Origin: an uncultured Clostridia bacterium
Lineage (GTDB): Bacteria; Bacillota_I; Bacilli_A; RFN20; CAG-288
Direction of reading: 5' to 3'
Length of the DNA: 7,184 bases
Assembly: GCA_900313465.1 (NCBI GenBank)
Contig: OMRU01000037.1
Location: forward strand, 1-7,184
Both the position numbers and the translations under genes were made by a program. Shown piece after piece: positions 1 to 6,373 of this stretch (positions are counted from its first letter, which is position 1; each line of letters begins with the position of its first letter). The notes beneath the pieces are model-generated. The model was not told the origin of the DNA, did no database searches, and was given only the letters and a program-made list of their open reading frames with translations.

Positions 1-229
1 GAGATGGGCTCTTATACATGATATCGGTTAAATCCTTCTTATCGGTGGTGAATCCATCGATAAAGGCAATGATCTTATCTTTTTCAACAAGCACATAAAA
101 GTGATTAGGATATGTCTTGATTCGTTCTTTTAGTTTTTCTTTGCTGCAGGCTTCTTGGGCCAAAAAGGCCTTATATTCGATCTGATAGATCGCTTCTAAA
201 TCAGCTAGAGATGCATTTCTGATATTCAT
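1..229 (-). CDS. GNAT-family N-acetyltransferase, N-terminal 76 residues (partial)
   Basis: The gene begins at the ATG on the minus strand at 229-227 and runs off the left edge, so only about 76 residues are visible. The start reads MNIRNASLADLEAIYQIEYK, the usual beta1-alpha1 opening of GNAT (Gcn5-related) acetyltransferases, which move an acetyl group from acetyl-CoA to an amine. It continues with a strand-like HFYVLVEKDKIIAFIDGF and then TTDKKDLTDIMY. That pattern (V/I-x-G-x-x-T-D-x-x-D-L-x-D-x-M-Y) is typical of a bacterial subgroup related to aralkylamine N-acetyltransferases. The acetyl-CoA-binding R/Q-x-x-G-x-G/A loop lies outside the window, so activity cannot be judged and the substrate is unknown. 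The next upstream in-frame ATG (247-245) is followed by a stop after one codon, so 229 is the only credible start. It is transcribed away from the deoR-like gene and is probably unrelated to the sugar locus. Confidence 0.85.
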   Translation of the reverse strand, partial: MNIRNASLADLEAIYQIEYKAFLAQEACSKEKLKERIKTYPNHFYVLVEKDKIIAFIDGFTTDKKDLTDIMYKSPS

Positions 230-249
230 GATTCTATATTAGCACATGT
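230..249 (-). promoter_or_regulatory. Candidate extended -10 promoter giving a leaderless GNAT mRNA
   Basis: On the minus strand the sequence upstream of the start is TGCTAATATAGAATC followed by the ATG. TGC-TAATAT is an extended -10 element. Its hexamer ends six bases before the A of the start codon, so transcription would begin at or very near the ATG. No Shine-Dalgarno sequence is visible, which fits a leaderless message. A -35 box at ideal spacing is not convincing. Confidence 0.4.
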
Positions 250-255
250 TGGTTA

Positions 256-284
256 TTGCATAAACAATCAAAATCAATCATAAT
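256..284 (+). promoter_or_regulatory. Sigma-A type promoter for the deoR-like gene
   Basis: A -35 box TTGCAT (256-261) is separated by exactly 17 bp from a -10 box CATAAT (279-284). Predicted transcription start is about 291, giving a leader of only about 15 nt before the ATG at 306. The promoter shares the 76-bp spacer with the divergent GNAT promoter, so the two core elements lie close together or overlap. Confidence 0.65.
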
Positions 285-292
285 AGAGCAGA

Positions 293-299
293 AGAGGAA
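293..299 (+). promoter_or_regulatory. Ribosome binding site of the deoR-like gene
   Basis: AGAGGAA lies 8 nt before the ATG at 306 (last G at 297). It supports this start over the in-frame ATG at codon 5, which would be 20 nt away. Confidence 0.6.
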
Positions 300-305
300 C
301 ACAAA

Positions 306-1064
306 ATGGCGGATAACATGTTTACTAGTGAGCGTTTCAAACTCATTTCCGATTATTTGAAAGAACATTCCAGGGCGACGGTTGATGAATTAGCACATGT
401 CTTATATGTTTCGCCCGCGACGGTCAGAAGAGATCTCACGGAGATGCAGAAACTTGGTATGATTCAAAGAACCCATGGCGGTGCTGTGTTTATCGACAGT
501 GTCGATGAGGTCAATATTTTTGTTCGTATCGAAAAAAATGCGGCCGACAAAGAAAGAACTGCTAGTATTGCATTAGACAAGATTCCGTTCTTCAATACGA
601 TTTTCATCGACAACTCTTCCTCCTGTCTTGCCTTAGCAGAACGCATGAATTTCCAGTACAAGACAGTCATCACCAACGGTTTACAGCTGGCGGTGAAGTT
701 ATCGACAAAGAAAGATGTCAAAGTCATTTTCTTAGGTGGCTTTATTCAGTATTCCTCTTATTCGACAGATGGTTCATTGGCCACGGATATGTTGAATCGT
801 TTCCACATGGATTTGATGCTTTCAAGTTGTGCGGCGATTCGTCCTGATGGCACTTATGAGTCTACTTTAGGCACAATGGAAATCAAACATGCTGCCGCTT
901 TACGTTGTGACAAGCATATTCTTCTTGTCGATAAGAATAAATTTGATTTGTCTCTTCCTTATCGCACCTGTGAATTAAAAGATTACGATATGATCATCAC
1001 CAATGCGACGGATATGATGGTCGAGCCCTATAAGGAACTTGGATTCAATATCATCAATAAATAA
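306..1064 (+). CDS. DeoR/GlpR-family transcriptional regulator
   Basis: This 252-residue protein has the standard DeoR-family length and two-domain plan. Residues about 8-62 form the DeoR-type winged helix-turn-helix: SERFKLISDYL, then VDELAHVLYVSPATVRRDL as the HTH with recognition helix near 36-50, then the signature turn IQRTHGGAVF. Residues about 75-235 match the DeoR C-terminal sensor fold. FIDNSSS (100-106) corresponds to the family's phosphate-binding D-x-S-S-T loop, VITNG (121-125) and VIFLGG (140-145) follow in order, and the C-terminal LLVDKNKFD matches the family's 'L-L-A-D-x-x-K-F' strand. These regulators usually repress sugar-use genes and release DNA on binding a sugar phosphate. 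The ligand and operator here are unknown. The lipoprotein gene starts 5 bp after its stop, so the two are probably co-transcribed. The GH3 unit downstream is the natural candidate target, by inference only. Confidence 0.93.
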   Translation: MADNMFTSERFKLISDYLKEHSRATVDELAHVLYVSPATVRRDLTEMQKLGMIQRTHGGAVFIDSVDEVNIFVRIEKNAADKERTASIALDKIPFFNTIFIDNSSSCLALAERMNFQYKTVITNGLQLAVKLSTKKDVKVIFLGGFIQYSSYSTDGSLATDMLNRFHMDLMLSSCAAIRPDGTYESTLGTMEIKHAAALRCDKHILLVDKNKFDLSLPYRTCELKDYDMIITNATDMMVEPYKELGFNIINK

Positions 1065-1069
1065 CTAGC

Positions 1070-2827
1070 ATGAAAAGAGGAATGGGTGTTTGCTTTATCC
1101 CGTTTTTAGTCCTATCAGGTTGTTCTGATAGGAGTTTTGTCAGGAACGAAAAAGTCAAAGTCATGGTAGAAAGAAGTCATGACTATTACGTTGAGCACCC
1201 AATCCAAGAAGTCAATAAAGGGGAAGATATCACCTTTCATGTCAACTTTTTTACCCCGGCTGAAGTAACTTATGTCTCTTACGAGAATCATGAGATTCTC
1301 AATGTGACCAACACCGGTTTTGATTTGCTTTTAAAAGACATTCAGTACTCCTTTATTGTCAATATGGAAGTGAGTAAACAAGGCTTACGCTATTATGGAA
1401 ATGGTGGTTTGAACAAAGCTGGAAAAGAGATGGTTTTCTCTCCTATTCATAACTATCATTTAAGAGAAAACAGTCTGAATGCCTATTCGATATTCCATAA
1501 AGAAGGCTATCTTCCTTTAGGATGGAATACTTCTTCAGATGGTAGTGGAACCTTTGTTTCTTTTGGTTCAAGAATACCTCAAGGTGTCTCTTCCTTATAT
1601 GCCATGTGGATCAAGGAAAGTGCCCCATCTGATTTTGAAGTGACCCAGGCTGGAAGTCAGTTAGAAATCAAGAAATATCTTGGCGATAAGACAGAAGTTG
1701 TCATCCCTTCTTATATCAATGGTAAGAGAGTCACAAGCATCGGAGCAAATTCTTTTATCAGTTCCACACTAAAACGTGTCGTCTTAGGAAAAAACATTCT
1801 TAGTATCAAAGACAATGCATTCTTTGAAACTTCCCTAGAAGAAGTCTATCTTTGTGATGGCATTGTTCAGATGGATCCTTTTTCTTTTCCTTCTACGGTC
1901 AAAAAGATTCATATCAATGCTGTTGATTTACCATGTTTTTCTGGCACTTATTATGATACTTTCCCAGATAAGATTGATTATCTGGATATGATCAAGGATC
2001 AAAAGAAAATCGTTTTGTTTTCTGGTTCATCTACCCGTTATGGCTATGACTCCAGATTGATTGAAGAAGCATACCCCGATTATGCTGTATCCAATATGGG
2101 TGTGTTTGCTTATGTTAACATCAAGCCTCAGCTTGATGTCATCACCCATTTCATGAAAGAAGGAGATATTCTCTTATCTTCTCCTGAATTTGATAATCAT
2201 TGCTTAGAGAATCAGTTTGGTACCAACAACGAGTTTGAATGGAATCTTTTTGCCTTTTTTGAAAGCAATTATGATTTGTTGGATTATATCGATGTCTCCT
2301 CTTATCCTTCTTTCTTTTCTTCCTTATCCACGTTTTTAAATGAAAGAAGCCTGATGTCAAAGAGAGACTATTCCATCCTAGCCAAACAATTTGATGACGA
2401 TGAAAATCGTTATTCTTTTGATACTTATGATATTGAAGGAGACTTGATTCTTCCAAGAGAAGGTAACCCGACCGACACACATATCATGCAACCTCTTGAT
2501 GAATATACCCTGAATACCATCACTCCAGAACTTGTGAATTGTCTTAATGATGTCTATCAATCTTTGTTAGATAAAAAACTGAACGTCTTATTTACCTTCT
2601 CTCCGAAAAACCGCAATTGCCTTAAACCGAATACCACTATCGAACAGAGAAATATCGTCGAACAATATCTCCATGATCATTTGATTGTTCCGGTGATTTC
2701 TAATTGGAGTGATTTGATTCTTCCAGGCACTTCCTTTTATAAGATCGATAATCACCTTTCTACCCAAGCGGCCATAGAGAGAACAAGACAGGTTATTTCT
2801 GATCTTTCTTTCTACATTCAGGACTAA
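1070..2827 (+). CDS. Mosaic lipoprotein with LRR_5 and SGNH/AlgX-DltD-like domain
   Basis: A 585-residue exported lipoprotein. MKRG, a short hydrophobic stretch and the lipobox LSGC place the lipid-modified cysteine at residue 18. Residues about 143-180 form one Listeria-Bacteroides (Flg_new) repeat: GYLPLGWN, then DGSGT, ending LYAMW. Residues about 210-283 hold roughly three short BspA-type leucine-rich repeats (VVIPSYINGKRVTSIGANSF, then LKRVVL, LEEVYL, VKKIHI). From residue 312 the protein looks like an SGNH-fold esterase/acyltransferase of the AlgX/DltD kind: VLFSGSST with G319-x-S321 as candidate nucleophile block, SNMGVFAY (N342, G344) as block II, and YKIDNHLS with D560-x-H562 as the C-terminal catalytic pair. 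It would act outside the membrane, perhaps adding or removing acyl groups on glycans or wall polymers; the substrate is not known. The start has no clear SD and lies 5 bp after the regulator's stop, suggesting translational coupling. An in-frame ATG at 1082 would cut the charged n-region. No frameshift is seen. Confidence 0.8.
   Translation: MKRGMGVCFIPFLVLSGCSDRSFVRNEKVKVMVERSHDYYVEHPIQEVNKGEDITFHVNFFTPAEVTYVSYENHEILNVTNTGFDLLLKDIQYSFIVNMEVSKQGLRYYGNGGLNKAGKEMVFSPIHNYHLRENSLNAYSIFHKEGYLPLGWNTSSDGSGTFVSFGSRIPQGVSSLYAMWIKESAPSDFEVTQAGSQLEIKKYLGDKTEVVIPSYINGKRVTSIGANSFISSTLKRVVLGKNILSIKDNAFFETSLEEVYLCDGIVQMDPFSFPSTVKKIHINAVDLPCFSGTYYDTFPDKIDYLDMIKDQKKIVLFSGSSTRYGYDSRLIEEAYPDYAVSNMGVFAYVNIKPQLDVITHFMKEGDILLSSPEFDNHCLENQFGTNNEFEWNLFAFFESNYDLLDYIDVSSYPSFFSSLSTFLNERSLMSKRDYSILAKQFDDDENRYSFDTYDIEGDLILPREGNPTDTHIMQPLDEYTLNTITPELVNCLNDVYQSLLDKKLNVLFTFSPKNRNCLKPNTTIEQRNIVEQYLHDHLIVPVISNWSDLILPGTSFYKIDNHLSTQAAIERTRQVISDLSFYIQD
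1110..1133 (+). other. Perfect 9-bp hairpin over the lipobox codons
   Basis: TCCTATCAG (1110-1118) and CTGATAGGA (1125-1133) are exact inverted complements around a 6-nt GTTGTT loop, followed by a T-rich AGTTTTGT. It lies about 40 nt inside the lipoprotein gene over codons for V14 to S22, including the lipobox. It could slow translation of the signal peptide or act as a weak intragenic attenuator. It could equally be a by-product of the coding sequence. Confidence 0.35.
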
Positions 2828-2893
2828 GAAGAATTGATTTCTGCTTTTTGATGATTGGAAACCCCTTTCTCGTTTAGCGTTTTGTGCTATTTG

Positions 2894-2928
2894 TAAAAAG
2901 ACATTCCATTCTTTACTGTGCTTTTTTA
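2894..2928 (+). terminator. Weak terminator candidate after the lipoprotein gene
   Basis: TAAAAAGACA (2894-2903) can pair with TGT-G-CTTTTTTA (2917-2928, G2920 bulged) around a 13-nt loop, and the 3' arm ends in a run of six T. The stem is A-U rich with few G-C pairs, so termination would be inefficient. It lies 66 bp after the lipoprotein stop, and no better hairpin is visible between the two genes. Confidence 0.3.
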
Positions 2929-2940
2929 TGAGTGTCGTGA

Positions 2941-2970
2941 TTGAATTTGATTGTTTGTGAAAATTTTAAT
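2941..2970 (+). promoter_or_regulatory. Promoter candidate for the GH3 unit (distal)
   Basis: TTGAAT (2941-2946) and TTTAAT (2965-2970) are spaced by 18 bp and resemble sigma-A boxes. Transcription would start near 2977 and leave a leader of about 200 nt including the whole structured element. The alternative -10-like TAGAAT at 3043-3048 has no good -35 box. Confidence 0.3.
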
Positions 2971-3042
2971 GAGAAAAATCGCTTACATTTCTAGTTTATG
3001 AACAACTCGATAGAAAACGAGCAAATCTTGTTCTGAAAATAG

Positions 3043-3048
3043 TAGAAT
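3043..3048 (+). promoter_or_regulatory. -10-like box just before the structured leader
   Basis: TAGAAT matches the -10 consensus at five of six positions. Seven bases downstream is 3055, the first base of the outer stem, so a transcript from here would begin with the hairpin itself. No good -35 is found at 16-18 bp. The CTCG(N8)CGAG inverted repeat at 3006-3021 would end about where the -35 should be and could be an operator or activator site. This last point is speculative. Confidence 0.3.
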
Positions 3049-3054
3049 GAAGTT

Positions 3055-3125
3055 ACCTAGTTGTCAGCGGTTTCATCACGTATTCGTTTGAAATGGTTCA
3101 ACCACTGACGCGCGCTAAACTAGGT
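3055..3125 (+). ncRNA. Candidate structured 5' leader element of the GH3 gene
   Basis: Two nested pairings close this 71-nt segment. ACCTAGTT (3055-3062) is perfectly complementary to AACTAGGT (3118-3125). Directly inside it GTCAG (3063-3067) pairs with CTGAC (3105-3109) and, across one C-A mismatch, GG (3069-3070) pairs with CC (3102-3103). The interior can form TTTCA/TGAAA (3071-3075 with 3089-3093) with ACG/CGT inside it (3078-3080 with 3085-3087, loop TATT). The alternative is TTGAA/TTCAA (3088-3092 with 3097-3101), which excludes the first. The only unpaired stretch between the two outer stems is GCGCGCTA (3110-3117) on the 3' side, whose GCGCGC is self-complementary. It ends 30 nt before the GH3 SD. 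It matches no riboswitch class I recognise. It could be a 5' stabilising stem-loop, a regulatory leader, or a DNA-level inverted repeat. Confidence 0.45.
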
Positions 3126-3135
3126 TTCGGGATGT

Positions 3136-3149
3136 TTAGACATTAGACA
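3136..3149 (+). repeat. Tandem TTAGACA repeat upstream of the GH3 SD
   Basis: Two perfect, directly adjacent copies of TTAGACA (3136-3142 and 3143-3149) lie between the structured element and the SD. They could be a protein-binding site or a chance duplication. The repeat ends 6 bp before the SD, so anything bound there in RNA would affect ribosome access. Confidence 0.35.
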
Positions 3150-3155
3150 CTTTAT

Positions 3156-3165
3156 AAAGGGGGAA
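3156..3165 (+). promoter_or_regulatory. Strong SD of the GH3 gene
   Basis: AAAGGGGGAA ends its G-run 11 nt before the ATG at 3175. The spacing is slightly long, but no other start codon in this frame fits better and the encoded N-terminus is a proper membrane-targeting segment. Confidence 0.7.
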
Positions 3166-3174
3166 TTTACGTCT

Positions 3175-6100
3175 ATGAAAAAGTCTAACTTATGGCGTGG
3201 TCTCACTGGTGCCTCTTTATCTATCCTCGTGCTTGCAGCATTAGGTTATGGTATTGCAGACAAATTCAGAACCCAGGTAGACAACGCATTCGGAACCAGT
3301 TCCTATTTAGTTAACTCCGCTGACTCCAAATACATCTCTGACTACAAGACTGGCGAAGAACTCATGAACGCTGCCAAAGCTTTGGCTGTTCGTGAAGGCC
3401 GTGAAGGTACCGTTATCATGAAGAATGATAACAATGCTTTCCCAATCGGCAAGAAGGTTGCTTTATATGGTACAGCTTCCTACAAGCCGTATTATGGTCC
3501 AAACAAGGGCGGTAACAGCGATGCTGTCGATCTTGTCAAAGCCTTAGAGAACGCTGGTGTCACTCTTGATCCAACGGTCAAAGGTATCTATGACAATGCT
3601 TTGAGCGTCTTTACCGAAACCGAAGTCACCCAGTGGGGTATGACAAGAAAAGTAAAATCATATCCATACGCTCCAAATGAGAGCACTGGCGATTATGATG
3701 CTAACGGCTATCAGATCAAAGAACTTCCTGTTGCCAAGTTTACCGATGCTGAAGTTGGCAAAGCTGATGACAACTGGCAAGCTACTGTCAAAGCCAATAA
3801 GAACGATGTTGCTATCGTTACATTGATGCGTCCAGGTGGAGAAGGTGCTACCTATCGTCCTGGTATTGCCAGAGATTTCGACGGCAACACTTTGAATCAG
3901 AACCCGCTTGCCTTATCTCCAGAAGAGAAAGCAGTTGTTGCTGCAGCTAAGGCTACCTGCGATAAGGTTGTTGTCTTACTGAATACTTCCTGCACCATCG
4001 AGGTTGGTCCTCTTGTTGAAAAGGGCGGTGATTATGAAGTTGATGGTATTGCCTATATCGGTCTTCCAAATGACTATCAGTTCACTGGTATTGTCGAAGT
4101 CTTGACCGGTGCTGCTAATGCCTCTGGTGCTTTAGCCGATACTTATGCTTTTGATACTGCCAAGAACCCAGCCATGATGAACTTTGGTGGTGGTTACTTA
4201 AAGGATTATCAGGATGTTGCTACCACAGCTGGTCAGGATCCACGTTGGCCAAATGCGAATGTTGAAAATGGTGCTACAGGTTCCTTTGGTGGCTCTTCTT
4301 ACAATGGTGGCTGGTACATCGTTGAAGCGGAATCCATCTACACTGGTTACATGTATTATGAAACCAGATATTATGATGCTGTCTTAAATAGAGGCAATGC
4401 TCGTGATCCAAAGGGTGCTGCCAATACATCTGACACCGTCTGGACTTACGATCATGAAGTCGCTTTCCCATTTGGTCATGGTCAGTCTTACTTAAAGAAT
4501 ACCCAGACTCTGAAGAACGTCAGTGTCGATAAGTCTGTTAAAGGTAACGTTGTTGCTGAAATCACAATTAAGAACGACGATACCAAGGCTGGTGACTTCT
4601 TAGGCCAGTTATACGTCCAGACTCCATACACGGATTATGACAAGACCAACTTGGTCGAAAAGTCTGCTATCAACTTCTTGGCTTCTGAAAGAATTCACCT
4701 TGAAGCTGGTGCTACTGGAACTGTCAAAGTTTCTGTCCCAACCAAGTATCTTGCTTCTTATGATTACGAAAATGCTAAGACCTATGTCTTAGATGGTGGC
4801 GATTATTATTTCACCACTGCTAATGGCTCTCATGAAGCGGTCAACAACATCCTTGTTGCCCAGGGTCATGCTGCTGATGTCAAAGCCTATAATGGCTATG
4901 ATGTCACTGCCGAAGCAGGTAAAGTCTTCAAGTGGTCTAATGGTAGTGAATCGAATACCGATACCACTACGTTCTCTAAGTCTGCTTCTGGTGCTGAAAT
5001 CACCAACAAGGTTGATGATGCTGATATCAACTACTATCTCAAGGATGAAAAGGAAATTACCTACTTAACCAGAAATGACTGGAAGGGCACTTATCCATTA
5101 AATTACAACCTTGATGAAAATGCTCTCGCTCTTACTGATTCTGATAAGAAGGATGAATGGGTCAAGATCTTGAGAAACCAGATCTACACCATGAAGACTG
5201 ATGATGAAGTTAAGAACTATGAAGGTGAAAAGAATGGTCTTACCTTTGCTGATGTCAACGAAAACGGTGACGCTTTAGGCGATATCAACAACAACTTCTG
5301 GAATAAGTTAGCCGCTGAAATCACGGCTGAAGAAGCTGTTGGTGCTGTCATCCACGGCGGTAGTGTCTCTGATAAGCTTACCAATGTTGAAAACCCAGTC
5401 GTCGGTCAGAACGATGGCCCAACTGGTTTCAATGGCACTAACTTAGCCTCCAACAATGGTGAAAGTGCTGATGAGGATCCATATTTTGTCGATAAGGAAT
5501 CCGCTGCTGGTAAATTCGTTCCAGCCATCAACTCTCAGACTCTCTTAGGCTCTGCCTTCTCTGAAAAATTAGCCTATGACTGGGGTGCTTTGTTAGGTAA
5601 CACCGGTCTTTGGACTAGAAAGTATGAAATTTGGGGCGCTGCCTTGAACTATCATAGAACTGCTTATAATGGTCGTAACACCGAATATCCATCCGAAGAT
5701 CCAATGCTTTCCAATATCATCGGTCGTGGTATCATCGAAGCTACCAACAAGTATGGTATCATCGTTGGTCCAAAGCATATCGGTTTCAACGATCAGGAAC
5801 ACAACCGTGCTGGTATCCAGGTCTATATGACCGAACAGAAGGTTCGTGAAACTGACTTACGTGGCTTCCAGATGGCCATTGAAGATGCTCATGCCTTAGG
5901 TATGATGGTCGCCTTCAACCGTTTAGGTGCTACCAACGTCTCTGGTAATCAGGGCTTACTTGTTGGTATCTTCCGTAACGAATGGAACTTCTTAGGTATC
6001 ATCTCTACCGATATGGTTAACAACAATTACTACTTCGATCCTGTCTCCTCCGTCATGGCTACTGTTACCATGATGGCTGACTTCGCTCAGAACGATGCTT

Positions 6101-6369
6101 CTATCACTCAGGGCCAAGGCGGTGTCGATAAGAGCTGGCCATTTGTCAATCCAACTACCATCAGAAACGATAACACTTTAGTTGAACAGGCTAGACAGAA
6201 TCTCAAGTATCAGTTATTTGCTTTTGCTAACTCTGCCTTAGTCAATGTCACCACTACCAGAGTCATCCCAGCTTGGGAAGGTACGATCATTGCCTTGACT
6301 GTTGTCTTTGGTGTTCTCTCTCTTGGCGGTGTTGTCATGATTGCTCTTAATGGTTTGAAAGGAGAATAA
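3175..6369 (+). CDS. Membrane-anchored, domain-swapped GH3 beta-glycosidase
   Basis: A 1064-residue family 3 glycoside hydrolase with reversed domain order, like the Ruminococcus albus and Butyrivibrio beta-glucosidases. Residues about 9-27 are a hydrophobic export or anchor helix. Residues about 60-440 are the GH3 C-domain: LAVREGREGTVIMKND, then PGGEGATYRPG with E223 as the likely acid/base, then AANASGALADTY and FPFGHGQSY (431-439). A fibronectin-III-like domain spans about 445-560. The (beta/alpha)8 catalytic domain comes last (about 620-1030): GQNDGPTGF (744-752), NGRNTEYPSEDP (832-843), PKHIGFNDQEHNR with K867 and H868, AFNRLG, and GIISTDM with D946 as the likely nucleophile. Residues about 1037-1058 form a second membrane helix before a short LKGE tail. 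The enzyme would hydrolyse beta-linked glucosides or xylosides at the cell surface; specificity cannot be read from sequence. The usual PGQEGG stretch is replaced by LPNDYQF (297-303). It shares an SD overlap and terminator with the next gene. Confidence 0.93.
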   Translation: MKKSNLWRGLTGASLSILVLAALGYGIADKFRTQVDNAFGTSSYLVNSADSKYISDYKTGEELMNAAKALAVREGREGTVIMKNDNNAFPIGKKVALYGTASYKPYYGPNKGGNSDAVDLVKALENAGVTLDPTVKGIYDNALSVFTETEVTQWGMTRKVKSYPYAPNESTGDYDANGYQIKELPVAKFTDAEVGKADDNWQATVKANKNDVAIVTLMRPGGEGATYRPGIARDFDGNTLNQNPLALSPEEKAVVAAAKATCDKVVVLLNTSCTIEVGPLVEKGGDYEVDGIAYIGLPNDYQFTGIVEVLTGAANASGALADTYAFDTAKNPAMMNFGGGYLKDYQDVATTAGQDPRWPNANVENGATGSFGGSSYNGGWYIVEAESIYTGYMYYETRYYDAVLNRGNARDPKGAANTSDTVWTYDHEVAFPFGHGQSYLKNTQTLKNVSVDKSVKGNVVAEITIKNDDTKAGDFLGQLYVQTPYTDYDKTNLVEKSAINFLASERIHLEAGATGTVKVSVPTKYLASYDYENAKTYVLDGGDYYFTTANGSHEAVNNILVAQGHAADVKAYNGYDVTAEAGKVFKWSNGSESNTDTTTFSKSASGAEITNKVDDADINYYLKDEKEITYLTRNDWKGTYPLNYNLDENALALTDSDKKDEWVKILRNQIYTMKTDDEVKNYEGEKNGLTFADVNENGDALGDINNNFWNKLAAEITAEEAVGAVIHGGSVSDKLTNVENPVVGQNDGPTGFNGTNLASNNGESADEDPYFVDKESAAGKFVPAINSQTLLGSAFSEKLAYDWGALLGNTGLWTRKYEIWGAALNYHRTAYNGRNTEYPSEDPMLSNIIGRGIIEATNKYGIIVGPKHIGFNDQEHNRAGIQVYMTEQKVRETDLRGFQMAIEDAHALGMMVAFNRLGATNVSGNQGLLVGIFRNEWNFLGIISTDMVNNNYYFDPVSSVMATVTMMADFAQNDASITQGQGGVDKSWPFVNPTTIRNDNTLVEQARQNLKYQLFAFANSALVNVTTTRVIPAWEGTIIALTVVFGVLSLGGVVMIALNGLKGE
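6358..6364 (+). promoter_or_regulatory. SD of the four-helix protein inside the GH3 3' end
   Basis: AAAGGAG lies within the last GH3 codons, 9 nt before the ATG at 6374. It selects this start over the out-of-frame ATG at 6369, which overlaps the GH3 stop (TAATG) and opens only six codons. Confidence 0.7.
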
Positions 6370-6373
6370 TGAA

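Larger units (their letters stand above)
2828..3174. other. 347-bp gene-free region before the GH3 gene
   Basis: No credible protein gene is present on either strand. The only ATG-started plus-strand stretches are about 10-17 codons (2928, 2998, 3047, 3093) and none has an SD. The region holds, in order, a weak terminator candidate (2894-2927), an AT-rich promoter candidate (2941-2970), a small CTCG/CGAG inverted repeat (3006-3021), a TAGAAT -10-like box (3043-3048), a structured element (3055-3125), a tandem TTAGACA repeat (3136-3149) and the GH3 SD (3156-3165). Confidence 0.8.

Noticed and set aside
178..192. CGATCT-GAT-AGATCG palindrome
   Set aside because: Lies within the GNAT coding region with a 3-nt loop and no T-run; likely a coding coincidence.
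2151..2480. 109-codon open frame on the minus strand inside the lipoprotein gene
   Set aside because: No SD and no family resemblance; it lies wholly antisense to a gene with clear domains.
3088..3104. T-loop-like GGTTCAACC suggesting a tRNA or tRNA-like element
   Set aside because: No acceptor, D or anticodon arms can be placed around it, and the bases are used by the larger hairpin.
3084..3105. Catabolite-repression (cre) site overlapping TTGAA(N4)TTCAA
   Set aside because: The central CG of the cre consensus is GG here and other key positions fail.
3047..3148. Short ATG-started frames at 3047 and 3093 as possible leader peptides
   Set aside because: 14 and 17 codons with no SD and no run of regulatory codons; the stems explain the sequence better.
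3153..3158. TATAAA as a -10 box for the GH3 gene
   Set aside because: Transcription would begin at about 3165, after the SD, and no -35 is present at proper spacing.
4793..5068. 91-codon plus-strand open frame inside the GH3 gene
   Set aside because: Low-complexity Ser/Leu/Met translation produced by the +1 reading of GCT/GGT/GAT-rich codons; no SD.
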